Source of the DNA: Firmicutes bacterium UBA5388
GTDB taxonomy: Bacteria; Bacillota; UBA4882; UBA10575
Direction of reading: 5' to 3'
Length of the DNA stretch: 48,957 nt
NCBI GenBank assembly: GCA_002409975.1
Contig: DHOO01000070.1
Coordinates: 4,027 to 52,983 of the forward strand
Shown here: positions 7,146 to 14,002 of the stretch, piece by piece
Layout of the letters: every line of letters begins with the position of its first letter
Position numbering within the stretch: the first letter of the stretch is position 1
Made by a program: the position numbers and the translations under genes
The notes under the pieces: generated by a model
Database searches by the model: none
What the model was told of the DNA's origin: nothing
What the model saw: the letters and a program-made list of their open reading frames with translations, nothing else

Positions 7146-7580
7146 TTGTTGATGAATCATTTAAAAAAGGTGTTAAGGGAGCACAATTTCAGGATTACAC
7201 CCCAACGACAAGCTATCCTTCAGGTTTTATATGATTGTCGAGGACATCATCTTGAAACTGAAAACATTTATGAACTTCTGGTTGAGAAAGGAACTAAAAC
7301 GAAAAAAATTGGTTTGGCGACTGTTTATCGAACGATGGAATTATTTCAAAATATCGGTTTGGTCTCAAGATTGTCAATGGAAAACTTGCCAGCGCGGTAT
7401 GAGCTTGTTATCCATGAAAAATTAAGACATCATCACCTAATTTGCTTACAATGTGACCAATTACAGGAGATTGAGGAGCGACTTACCGATGATTTAAAAA
7501 TGCAAATTTTAAAGGAGAAGCAGTTTCAAGTTGCTGATCAACCGATGAAGATCTACGGATACTGTAGTAAGTGTCAATAA
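7146..7580 (+). CDS. Fur-family metalloregulator (Fur/PerR/Zur type)
   Basis: A 144-residue DNA-binding metal or peroxide sensor. The winged-helix domain covers about residues 1-85 (FRITPQRQAILQVL, then IGLATVYRTMELF), and the dimerisation domain has the metal-binding HHHLICLQC stretch at about 97-105. Two CxxC pairs (CLQC and CSKC at the C-terminus) would hold structural zinc. TTG7146 follows AAAGGAGGG at about six bases; TTG7149 and ATG7152 are alternatives. Its promoter carries the palindrome also seen upstream of the DUF5320 and MBL genes, so it may be part of, or control, that regulon. Which metal it senses cannot be told from the sequence. Confidence 0.92.
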   Translation: MLMNHLKKVLREHNFRITPQRQAILQVLYDCRGHHLETENIYELLVEKGTKTKKIGLATVYRTMELFQNIGLVSRLSMENLPARYELVIHEKLRHHHLICLQCDQLQEIEERLTDDLKMQILKEKQFQVADQPMKIYGYCSKCQ

Positions 7581-7668
7581 CACATATAGATTGATGACAA
7601 AAAATTAAAAACCTCTTAGTTTTTATTGCTATAAAGGTTAAAAAGTATTAAAATATAATAAGTAAAAA

Positions 7669-7682
7669 TGGGCGTTAGCCCA
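7669..7682 (+). promoter_or_regulatory. TGGGC-N4-GCCCA operator, site 3
   Basis: A second perfect TGGGC-GTTA-GCCCA lies 9 bases after a TATAAT box (7654-7659) that has no good -35 element. It precedes the MBL-fold and Mrp genes. Confidence 0.72.
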
Positions 7683-7822
7683 ATAATGCAAAAAGATTTA
7701 ATATGTAGTGAAATACCTTAGAATACTGGCTTTTGTATATAAAAAATGACTTAAATCTGGAAGTAACTAGAGATCGGATCTAAACCTTTCGACATAAGCC
7801 CTAAACAAGTTAAAGATGGGGA

Positions 7823-8662
7823 GTGATATTAATATTAAAAGTACAGATTCTTACTGATAACAGGGTTAATAAACGTGGGCTGCTGGCAGAACACGGATTG
7901 TCCCTGTGGATCGAAAAGGACGACAAAGTAATACTGTTTGATACAGGGCAATCTTCAGTTTTTTGTCATAATGCGAAAGCTATGGGCGCCAATCTCGAAG
8001 AGGTAGATTATATAGTAATCAGTCACGGCCATTATGATCATGGTGGCGGATTGCAGTTTTTCCCTTATATCGACAAAGCCCAGACAATTTATGCTCATCC
8101 TGATGCTCTTTTAAAAAAGTTAGTATCTACTGATCAGGATGAGTCATTCAGAGAAGTAGGAATACCATGGGAAATATTAAGGCAGGATAGGGTAAAAGAG
8201 AGAATTGTGTATAACAGAAAACCTTTGATGATTGAAAATGAGGTCATGATCTCTGGAGAAATTCCTCGTACTAACGCTTGTGAAGAAGTAAGGAAGGGCT
8301 TTTATCTTGAAAAGGACGGGATGATTATACCTGATCTGATGCGGGATGAGCAGATGCTTATTATGGAAGATGCTGGCGAAATTGCCCTCTTTCTAGGCTG
8401 TAGCCACCCAGGAATTATTAATTGCCTCACCTATGCCCAGAAGCTATTCCCCGATAAAAGAATCAAACTGCTGATTGCCGGAATGCATCTGGAAAATGTT
8501 AGTTCGGGGCTTCTACAAATGAGCATCCAGCACATGATAGCTATGAATATTCGAAAAGTTGTTCCTTTACATTGTACCGGGTTTAGAGCAATGGGTGAAA
8601 TAAAGCGCTTCTTGGGTGACAGTTGTTTATTAGGTTCTGTAGGAGATACAATAGAGATTTGA
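7823..8662 (+). CDS. MBL-fold metallohydrolase (COG1237, dihydropterin/RFA-P synthase-like)
   Basis: A 279-residue metallo-beta-lactamase-fold protein. Metal ligands are visible in SHGHYDHGGG (about residues 71-80), in GCSHPGIIN (about 193-201) and in PLHCTG near 250. The pattern matches COG1237, annotated as 7,8-dihydropterin-6-methyl-4-(beta-D-ribofuranosyl)aminobenzene-phosphate synthase-like. In bacteria the substrate is unknown and I do not assign one. GTG7823 almost touches the GGGGAG ribosome site, whereas ATA7832, eight bases on, would give a family-like N-terminus LKVQILTDN. The mrp gene follows after 64 bases and is probably co-transcribed. Confidence 0.88.
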   Translation: MILILKVQILTDNRVNKRGLLAEHGLSLWIEKDDKVILFDTGQSSVFCHNAKAMGANLEEVDYIVISHGHYDHGGGLQFFPYIDKAQTIYAHPDALLKKLVSTDQDESFREVGIPWEILRQDRVKERIVYNRKPLMIENEVMISGEIPRTNACEEVRKGFYLEKDGMIIPDLMRDEQMLIMEDAGEIALFLGCSHPGIINCLTYAQKLFPDKRIKLLIAGMHLENVSSGLLQMSIQHMIAMNIRKVVPLHCTGFRAMGEIKRFLGDSCLLGSVGDTIEI

Positions 8663-8726
8663 TTTTTTAGATTGTGCTTAATGATTCATTCTTTACATTA
8701 AACAATAAGAAAGGAAGTAGGAACAG

Positions 8727-9560
8727 ATGAAGGAGACTTCAGAACAAAACAGGCAGAATAGTTATGCAGGTGAGAAGAGAAGCAAAGCTGAGGATTTTAT
8801 ATGCAAAACTCATGAGCTTAACGAGATTAAGAAAACAGTGGCTGTATTAAGCGGAAAGGGTGGAGTAGGGAAATCACTGGTAACTTCTTTGCTGGCCGTG
8901 GAAATGAGAAAAAAGGGACATAAGGTCGGAATATTAGATGCGGACATTACAGGACCTTCTATTCCCAAGATCTTTGGTGGGGATGATGACAGGGCAGATA
9001 CCAGTGAATTTGGCATCTATCCTGCCATTACGCACAATGGTATTAAGATTATGTCGATTAATCTTTTATTAGAAAAGAATGACGCACCGGTTATCTGGAG
9101 GGGACCATTGATTGCGGGAGCTGTAAAACAGTTCTGGACCGATGTTATTTGGGGAAAGCTGGATTACTTGTTTTTTGATATGCCTCCGGGAACAGGTGAT
9201 GTTGTTCTGACTGTCTTTCAGTCTGTTCCTCTGGACGGGATTATCATTGTAACTTCACCCCAGGATCTTGTTTCCCTAATTGTTAAGAAGGCATACAACA
9301 TGGCAAAAACGATGAATATTCCAATCTTAGGAATTGTCGAAAACATGAGCTATATACTTTGCCCTGAGTGTGGGAAAAGAATAGATGTTTTTGGTGAAAG
9401 TAAAGCAGACAAGGTTGCTCAGGAGATGGGAATTCCATTTTTGGGAAGATTACCAATTGATCCTGATTTGGCGGCTCTTTGTGACAGTGGTAACATAGAA
9501 AAATTTGAAAAGGATTATGTGGATGAGTGTATAGAGGTGGTTGAACACAAGTTTAAATAA
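8727..9560 (+). CDS. mrp: Mrp/NBP35-family Fe-S carrier P-loop ATPase
   Basis: A 277-residue cytoplasmic ATPase of the Mrp/ApbC/NBP35 group, which carries and transfers iron-sulfur clusters. The deviant Walker A loop SGKGGVGKS is at residues 42-50, the Walker B-like region DMPPGTGD at about 151-158, and the bridging cluster Cys pair CPEC at 212-215. The N-terminal 30 residues are polar with one Cys. There is no fused MIP18 or NifX domain. ATG8727 has an AAGGAAG ribosome site. It sits between the MBL gene and DUF134, the usual company of this subgroup in anaerobes, which suggests a specialised Fe-S or metal-cofactor process rather than general cluster assembly. Confidence 0.93.
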   Translation: MKETSEQNRQNSYAGEKRSKAEDFICKTHELNEIKKTVAVLSGKGGVGKSLVTSLLAVEMRKKGHKVGILDADITGPSIPKIFGGDDDRADTSEFGIYPAITHNGIKIMSINLLLEKNDAPVIWRGPLIAGAVKQFWTDVIWGKLDYLFFDMPPGTGDVVLTVFQSVPLDGIIIVTSPQDLVSLIVKKAYNMAKTMNIPILGIVENMSYILCPECGKRIDVFGESKADKVAQEMGIPFLGRLPIDPDLAALCDSGNIEKFEKDYVDECIEVVEHKFK

Positions 9561-9970
9561 GAGGAAAGCTTTTTGCGTCGTATCCTTTTCGAAAGGTCCC
9601 AATACAATATAACTGGTATTAGGCTATCAATATATTGTATCGAGATAATTTTAAATCAAAGGACAACGCAAAAAGCCCAGAGGAATGAAGATTTTGGCGC
9701 TTCAGCCACTTCGATTAAGTTTATCGAGAGTATATTGAATGGGAGGATTCTGTCTTTTCACTTTCAAATACGTATAATCAGCTAAAAGGCTGGTTTTTTA
9801 ATGAAAGGTCATCAATTTAGCTGCGCTTCTTTCCCTTGATGGAAGATTTTCTGCTTTTATTCTTCTAAAAATAATGATAAACTAATATTAACTTTCTTTT
9901 TGTAACTCGAGGTTTTAAATAGAAATATGATAAGCTGTTTTTATCTTTTGAATAAAAAGGGGTGACAAGC
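9561..9970. other. Intergenic gap between mrp and DUF134
   Basis: A perfect 10-base inverted repeat ATACAATATA (9602-9611) / TATATTGTAT (9631-9640) lies 40 bases after mrp. A weak CAGC/GCTG hairpin before a T-run near 9780-9800 may terminate the mrp transcript. A 70-codon TTG-initiated frame at 9573-9785 spans the inverted repeat and has no family motif, so it is not called. Confidence 0.45.
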
Positions 9971-10447
9971 TTGGCGAGGCCAACAAAATGGAGAAAAGTT
10001 GAGTTCATACCGAATGTACAATATTTTGCACCTTCTGATATTGATGCCGATGATTTGCAGGAAAATGTGTTACGGATTGAGGAACTAGAGGCTATACGTC
10101 TTAAGGATCTTGAAGGCATGGAACAGGAAGAATGTGCTGAAAAGATGGAGGTTTCACGGCAAACTTTTCAACGCGTTTTAAATATTGCTAGAGAAAAGAT
10201 TGCGGACAGTCTTATTTATGGAAAGGCAATTAGAATTGAGGGCGGGTATTACACCCGTAATATCTGCCCTGTTACTTGTCTTGATTGTGGAAAGCAGTGG
10301 AAGGAAAGCTATGAAAACTTTGAGAAGATTATTAATGGAGAATTTAGTTGCCCTGAATGCAATTCAAAAAGAATTGTCTGCTCCCGTAGTGAGAAAAAGA
10401 GGTTTTGCCGAAGAAATTGCTGGCGGCATGGCCGGGGCAGAGAGTAA
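9971..10447 (+). CDS. DUF134 helix-turn-helix DNA-binding protein
   Basis: A 158-residue DUF134 protein. The N-terminus MARPTKWRKVEF is the family's usual beginning, which selects TTG9971 over GTG9962; AAGGGGTG lies seven bases before it. A sigma-like helix-turn-helix follows (about residues 40-75, EAIRLKDLEGMEQEECAEKM then VSRQTFQRVL). A zinc-ribbon-like part has CPVTCLDC (about 97-104) and CPEC (about 131-134), and the Arg/Cys-rich tail ends HGRGRE. Members are presumed transcription factors and co-occur with Mrp ATPases and NifX-like proteins; direct targets are not generally known. It is a candidate reader of the TGGGC-N4-GCCCA sites. No such site is seen in its own upstream region. Confidence 0.92.
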   Translation: MARPTKWRKVEFIPNVQYFAPSDIDADDLQENVLRIEELEAIRLKDLEGMEQEECAEKMEVSRQTFQRVLNIAREKIADSLIYGKAIRIEGGYYTRNICPVTCLDCGKQWKESYENFEKIINGEFSCPECNSKRIVCSRSEKKRFCRRNCWRHGRGRE

Positions 10448-10476
10448 ACATAGAAAGATACACCCAAAGGTGAATG

Positions 10477-10513
10477 GAGACTGGAGTTTTATCTTTCAGT
10501 CTCTTTTATTTTA
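10477..10513 (+). terminator. Terminator after the DUF134 gene
   Basis: GAGACTG (10477-10483) pairs with CAGTCTC (10497-10503) around a 13-base loop and is followed by TTTTATTTTA. Confidence 0.7.
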
Positions 10514-10724
10514 GCAAAGACAGTAAGAAAGGGTTAACTACAGTTTATTGATAGAAAACATAAGTTATACATTCTGTTCCAAGTAGTCACTTATGCTGCT
10601 CCCCGCCCATATAAGTGAAGTGATGAAGATCAGAACTAAGGTGAGTTGTTAATGCCCCAGAGGTATTTCAGATTGTAAGGTTTTAAAATTGAATAGCGAG
10701 AACCAATTAAAAAATATTTAGTTT
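10514..10724. other. Intergenic stretch without visible features
   Basis: Between the DUF134 terminator and repeat copy B I see no coding frame, hairpin or promoter worth calling. Confidence 0.5.
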
Positions 10725-10884
10725 AAGGAATTGCATAATTCAATTATTTAAGATTTAATCACATATCTGAGTTAATTACCACTTGGCCCAAGCAAAAAAC
10801 AAGATAAAAGTAAACGTTGATCGACAAGCTTCGAAGTGTTTTCTAGGTTGGTCAAATACAAATTAAGTAATTATGTAATTCCCT
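10725..10884 (+). repeat. MITE-like repeat, copy B
   Basis: The left end (10725-10754, starting AAGGAATTGCATAATT) is identical in reverse complement to the right end of copy A. The right end is GTAATTATGTAATTCCCTC, an imperfect inverse of the left end. The element stops 3 bases before the -35 box of the lacI promoter. Confidence 0.78.
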
Positions 10885-10887
10885 CTG

Positions 10888-10916
10888 TTGACAAAAATGT
10901 TAACAATAGGTATAAT
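10888..10916 (+). promoter_or_regulatory. Consensus promoter of the first lacI-family gene
   Basis: TTGACA (10888-10893) and TATAAT (10911-10916) are separated by 17 bases. The LacI-type operator begins 5 bases after the -10 box. Confidence 0.92.
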
Positions 10917-10921
10917 AAGGT

Positions 10922-10937
10922 TGTAAAAACGTTTACA
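10922..10937 (+). promoter_or_regulatory. LacI-family operator O1
   Basis: TGTAAAAACGTTTACA is a CG-centred, LacI/CcpA-style palindrome covering the expected start point. Its exact reverse complement is found at 11970-11985 after the regulator gene. Confidence 0.85.
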
Positions 10938-10956
10938 TTACACTAAGGAGTTGGCT

Positions 10957-11955
10957 ATGTATACAATCAAAGACGTAGCAAAAAAAGCTGGAGTCTCTAT
11001 TGCTACTGTCTCTCGGGTGTTAAATAAAAAGGACCGGGTTAAGGAAGAAACGAGACAAAAAGTTCTCTCCGTAATTAATGAGTTAAATTATGTCACCAAT
11101 TTTTCGGCAAAAGCGTTAAGAAGAAACTGCACTGATGTTATCGGGGTAATAGTACCGGAGATATCGAACTCTTTTTATGGCGAGATTATTAAAGGAATAG
11201 AAAATAAAGCCAATGAGTATGATTTACGACTAATTGTCTGTAATGGCGAAGGAAATCTAGATAAAGAAAGAGGCTTTGCCAAATTCTTATATGATCAAAG
11301 TATTGCCGGTATGATCTTTATCATCCCTTGTATGCCTGATAGTGAGCTGGTAGAGATGAAAAATAACCAGAAGCCAATTGTCTTATTTGGGCGGAACATG
11401 CAAAAGTATAATATACCTTCGATTACCGTGGATAATAAACTTGGAGCTTATAAGGCGGTTAGCCACCTTTGCGCGTACGGGTATAAAAAAGTAGCTTTTA
11501 TTAGCGGGGAGGAGGCTGAACATCTTTATGACAGGAAAGAACGGTTTGAAGGGTATATAGAGGCTTTGCGGGATTGTGGACACGAAGTCAAACCGGAGTA
11601 TCTGGTCACCGCTCCCGCGGAAACGATTAATACAGTCTTTGCGCAGTTGATGGCAGTTACTAACCCGCCGGATGCGGTCTTCTGCGCTTACGATGAGTTG
11701 GCGTTAGGAGTAATAAAAACAGCCCAACAGATGGGGATAAATATTCCAGGGGATATAGGCTTGGTGGGATTCGATGATCTACGGATCTGCCAGTATACCA
11801 GTCCTACACTGACGACAGTGAAACAACCAACCTACATCATAGGAAGTTTATGTTGTGAAAAACTGGTTTATAGTATTCGGCAACCCCAAGAGGGGCAAAA
11901 TGTTAATCTCCTCATCCCTCCTGATTTAATTATTCGTCAATCCTGCGGTTGTTAA
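10957..11955 (+). CDS. LacI-family transcriptional regulator (GH30 locus)
   Basis: A sugar-responsive repressor of about 332 residues. The N-terminal LacI helix-turn-helix (YTIKDVAKKAGVSIATVSRV, residues 2-21) and hinge helix (SAKALRR, about 50-56) are complete. The periplasmic-binding-protein-like effector domain runs from about 60 to the end, including the conserved GLVGFDDL near 267. ATG10957 is chosen because AAGGAG lies six bases upstream; the in-frame TTG10951 abuts that site. Identical operators in front of and behind the gene imply autorepression and control of the downstream GH30 gene. The inducer is presumably a beta-glucoside-type sugar, inferred only from context. Confidence 0.95.
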   Translation: MYTIKDVAKKAGVSIATVSRVLNKKDRVKEETRQKVLSVINELNYVTNFSAKALRRNCTDVIGVIVPEISNSFYGEIIKGIENKANEYDLRLIVCNGEGNLDKERGFAKFLYDQSIAGMIFIIPCMPDSELVEMKNNQKPIVLFGRNMQKYNIPSITVDNKLGAYKAVSHLCAYGYKKVAFISGEEAEHLYDRKERFEGYIEALRDCGHEVKPEYLVTAPAETINTVFAQLMAVTNPPDAVFCAYDELALGVIKTAQQMGINIPGDIGLVGFDDLRICQYTSPTLTTVKQPTYIIGSLCCEKLVYSIRQPQEGQNVNLLIPPDLIIRQSCGC

Positions 11956-11969
11956 TTTTTAAAGTAAAA

Positions 11970-11985
11970 TGTAAACGTTTTTACA
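11970..11985 (+). promoter_or_regulatory. LacI-family operator O2, upstream of GH30
   Basis: TGTAAACGTTTTTACA is the reverse complement of O1, base for base. It lies between the regulator stop and the GH30 gene, about 210 bases before the latter. Confidence 0.85.
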
Positions 11986-12083
11986 AAATAAAACTCCATA
12001 GTATCGCTGATTCTTGTTGTCATTGCAAACAAAGGCTCAGGGAATTCGGCGGGTCAACAATTTGGTAAGGAGCAAAACAACCT

Positions 12084-12141
12084 TCCAACTAGGTTGGGCA
12101 TGAAAGACGTTGCATCAAAGCTCTGGTTTTGATACAACGTC
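12084..12141 (+). promoter_or_regulatory. Two hairpins in the GH30 leader
   Basis: CCAACTAGGTTGG (12084-12096) is a short palindrome. GACGTTGCATCAAA (12106-12119) pairs with TTTGATACAACGTC (12128-12141) with one mismatch. They would form stem-loops in the 5' leader, 50-110 bases before the GH30 start. No T-run follows, so transcript stability or translation control is likelier than termination. Confidence 0.5.
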
Positions 12142-12192
12142 GCGATTATAGGAAGGGTCATCTCTCTATAGTGGAAGTAAGGAGTTGTTTTT

Positions 12193-13545
12193 ATGGGAGA
12201 CAGGAATAAAGTTAAAGTAATACAAACAGCTAAGGATACAGGTGATCGTTTATCGCCAAAGGCCGATTTATGTCTAGAAGATGCACAGTATGAAAATATG
12301 TCTGTGGTGGAAGTGGATGTCCGGCAAGAATTTCAGGAAATAATCGGTTTTGGGGGCGCCTTTACGGAGGCTTCCGCCTTTATTTTTGCTCATATGGAAC
12401 CGGAGAAACAAAGGGAAATTGTTAACGCTTATTTTCACCCGAAGGAGGGGATAGGCTATAATTTTGGCCGGATTCCCATGAATAGCTGCGACTTTAGTTT
12501 AGGAAGTTATTCTTGTGATGATATTGCAGGGGATGTTGAGCTCAAATACTTTAATATAGAAAGAGACAAAATTTTTATTATTCCATTGGTAAAAGAGGCA
12601 ATAAAGGTCAGAGGTGAACCGCTTAATATTCTTATCTCCCCCTGGAGTCCACCCGGATGGATGAAGACGAATCGGCGAATGACTCACGGGGGGGAAGTGA
12701 AGGAGGAATATCGGGCGACTTGGGCTTTATTCTATGCCAGATTCATTAAAGCTTATGAGTCTGAAGGGATTCCTATTTGGGGTTTAACAGTGCAAAATGA
12801 ACCCGACGCCACCCAAATTTGGGAGTCATGTCGTTTTACCCCGGAAGCGGAGCGGGATTTTATCCGGGATTATCTTGGCCCGATTCTAGCCAGAGAGGGG
12901 CTATCGAACAAAAAAATAATGGCTTGGGATCATAACAGGGATTTAGTTTACGAAAGGGCAAAAGTCATACTCTCCGATTATAAGGCGGCTAGTTATGTAT
13001 GGGGTTTAGGGTTTCATTGGTACTCCGGCGACCAATTTGAGAATCTGATGAAAACCCGCGCAGCTTTCCCGGATAAATATTTAATGTTTACGGAGGGTTG
13101 TATTGAAAACGGAGTACGGTTAGGGCAGTGGGATCGCGGTGAACAATATGCCCATAATATGATCGGAGATTTGATTCACGGCGCTAATGGTTGGATTGAT
13201 TGGAATCTTTTGCTAGATACCAATGGGGGACCTAACCATGTCGCTAATTTTTGCGATGCGCCCATTATTGCCGATCCGGTTACTAATCATGTTTATTACC
13301 AAAGTTCTTATTATTATATTGGACACTTTAGTAAATATATACAACCCGGCGCCCGTAGAGTTCAATGCTTTTCTTCGAATAAAAGATTAGCAACAGTGGC
13401 TTTTAAAAATTCGGATCATAGCGTTGTCACTATTATTTTTAACCCATCCGCTGACAACTGCAGATATCAATTGAGAATTAATGGCAAGTCAACGCCGATT
13501 AATGTTCTGTCCCATTCGATTGTTACTTATCTTTGGAACGAATAA
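12193..13545 (+). CDS. Glycoside hydrolase family 30 (glucosylceramidase/beta-glucosidase-like)
   Basis: A 450-residue retaining glycosidase of clan GH-A, family GH30. The acid/base Glu is at about 203 in VQNEPD and the nucleophile Glu at about 301 in FTEGC. The substrate-site motifs GFGGAFTEA (about 52-60), SPWSPPGWMKT (about 152-162) and the WIDWN stretch near 335 are present. A C-terminal beta domain (about 385-450) completes the usual architecture. There is no signal peptide, so it should act in the cytoplasm on imported short beta-glucosides or beta-1,6/beta-1,3-linked glucans; the exact linkage cannot be read from the sequence. ATG12193 has AAGGAG nine bases upstream. It lies between the LacI regulator and the sugar ABC genes, which fits a transport-and-hydrolysis route. 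Confidence 0.93.
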   Translation: MGDRNKVKVIQTAKDTGDRLSPKADLCLEDAQYENMSVVEVDVRQEFQEIIGFGGAFTEASAFIFAHMEPEKQREIVNAYFHPKEGIGYNFGRIPMNSCDFSLGSYSCDDIAGDVELKYFNIERDKIFIIPLVKEAIKVRGEPLNILISPWSPPGWMKTNRRMTHGGEVKEEYRATWALFYARFIKAYESEGIPIWGLTVQNEPDATQIWESCRFTPEAERDFIRDYLGPILAREGLSNKKIMAWDHNRDLVYERAKVILSDYKAASYVWGLGFHWYSGDQFENLMKTRAAFPDKYLMFTEGCIENGVRLGQWDRGEQYAHNMIGDLIHGANGWIDWNLLLDTNGGPNHVANFCDAPIIADPVTNHVYYQSSYYYIGHFSKYIQPGARRVQCFSSNKRLATVAFKNSDHSVVTIIFNPSADNCRYQLRINGKSTPINVLSHSIVTYLWNE

Positions 13546-13570
13546 AAAAATTTCCGAAATAACGTTACTT

Positions 13571-13840
13571 AAGGAACTGCATAATTCAATTATTTAAGAT
13601 TCAACCACATATCTGATTTTGTGACTAATCGATCTATACCGGGGGAAACGCTATCGCAAGCTTTCACGGTTTCCCCTAGTGTCTATAGATGTCACGAATT
13701 CAGATTAATAGATTGATATTCCCACTAGAAATTGCCTAATCTCTATGCGCTATTATATTTTAGTGGACAGTTTCTTGAATAAAAGATAAACACTAGATAT
13801 TGCGGCTGAATGGATACCAAAGGTAATTATACAATTCCCT
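13571..13840 (+). repeat. MITE-like repeat, copy C (long form)
   Basis: The left end starts AAGGAACTGCATAATT at 13571 and the right end is GGTAATTATACAATTCCCT at 13822-13840, forming imperfect terminal inverted repeats. The interior contains a large hairpin at about 13607-13710 (arms CTGATTTTGTGAC / GTCACGAATTCAG, then ATCTATA / TATAGAT and GGGGAAAC / GTTTCCCC) that is nearly identical in copy D. Compared with D it has about 85 extra bases before the right end. Confidence 0.82.
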
Positions 13841-13851
13841 CTACTGGTATA

Positions 13852-13889
13852 TTGACCCGGTCATGATTTGCCGGGTCAATTATATTTTA
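13852..13889 (+). terminator. Hairpin downstream of GH30 and repeat C
   Basis: TTGACCCGG (13852-13860) pairs perfectly with CCGGGTCAA (13871-13879) and is followed by a T-rich stretch. It could end GH30 transcription before the two-component genes, or serve as a processing signal. Confidence 0.6.
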
Positions 13890-14002
13890 TAAAGGGGCGC
13901 GCAGTTGAAAGGTAAAATCATTCGTTTACCAGAAGAGATATGTTACATCTTATTAACTGTTAAACGGGGATGAGAGAAGATTTGTTTTAGGGAGGGATGA
14001 AA

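Noticed and set aside
3826..9631. Shared 13-mer TTAGGCTATCAAT at 3826 and 9619
   Set aside because: In 49 kb of AT-rich sequence many 13-base matches are expected by chance, and the flanks do not align.
9573..9785. 70-codon TTG-initiated frame after mrp
   Set aside because: It runs through a perfect inverted repeat and shows no family features, so it is probably non-coding.
10185..10514. 109-codon frame overlapping the DUF134 gene
   Set aside because: It lies within the well-supported DUF134 coding region in another frame.
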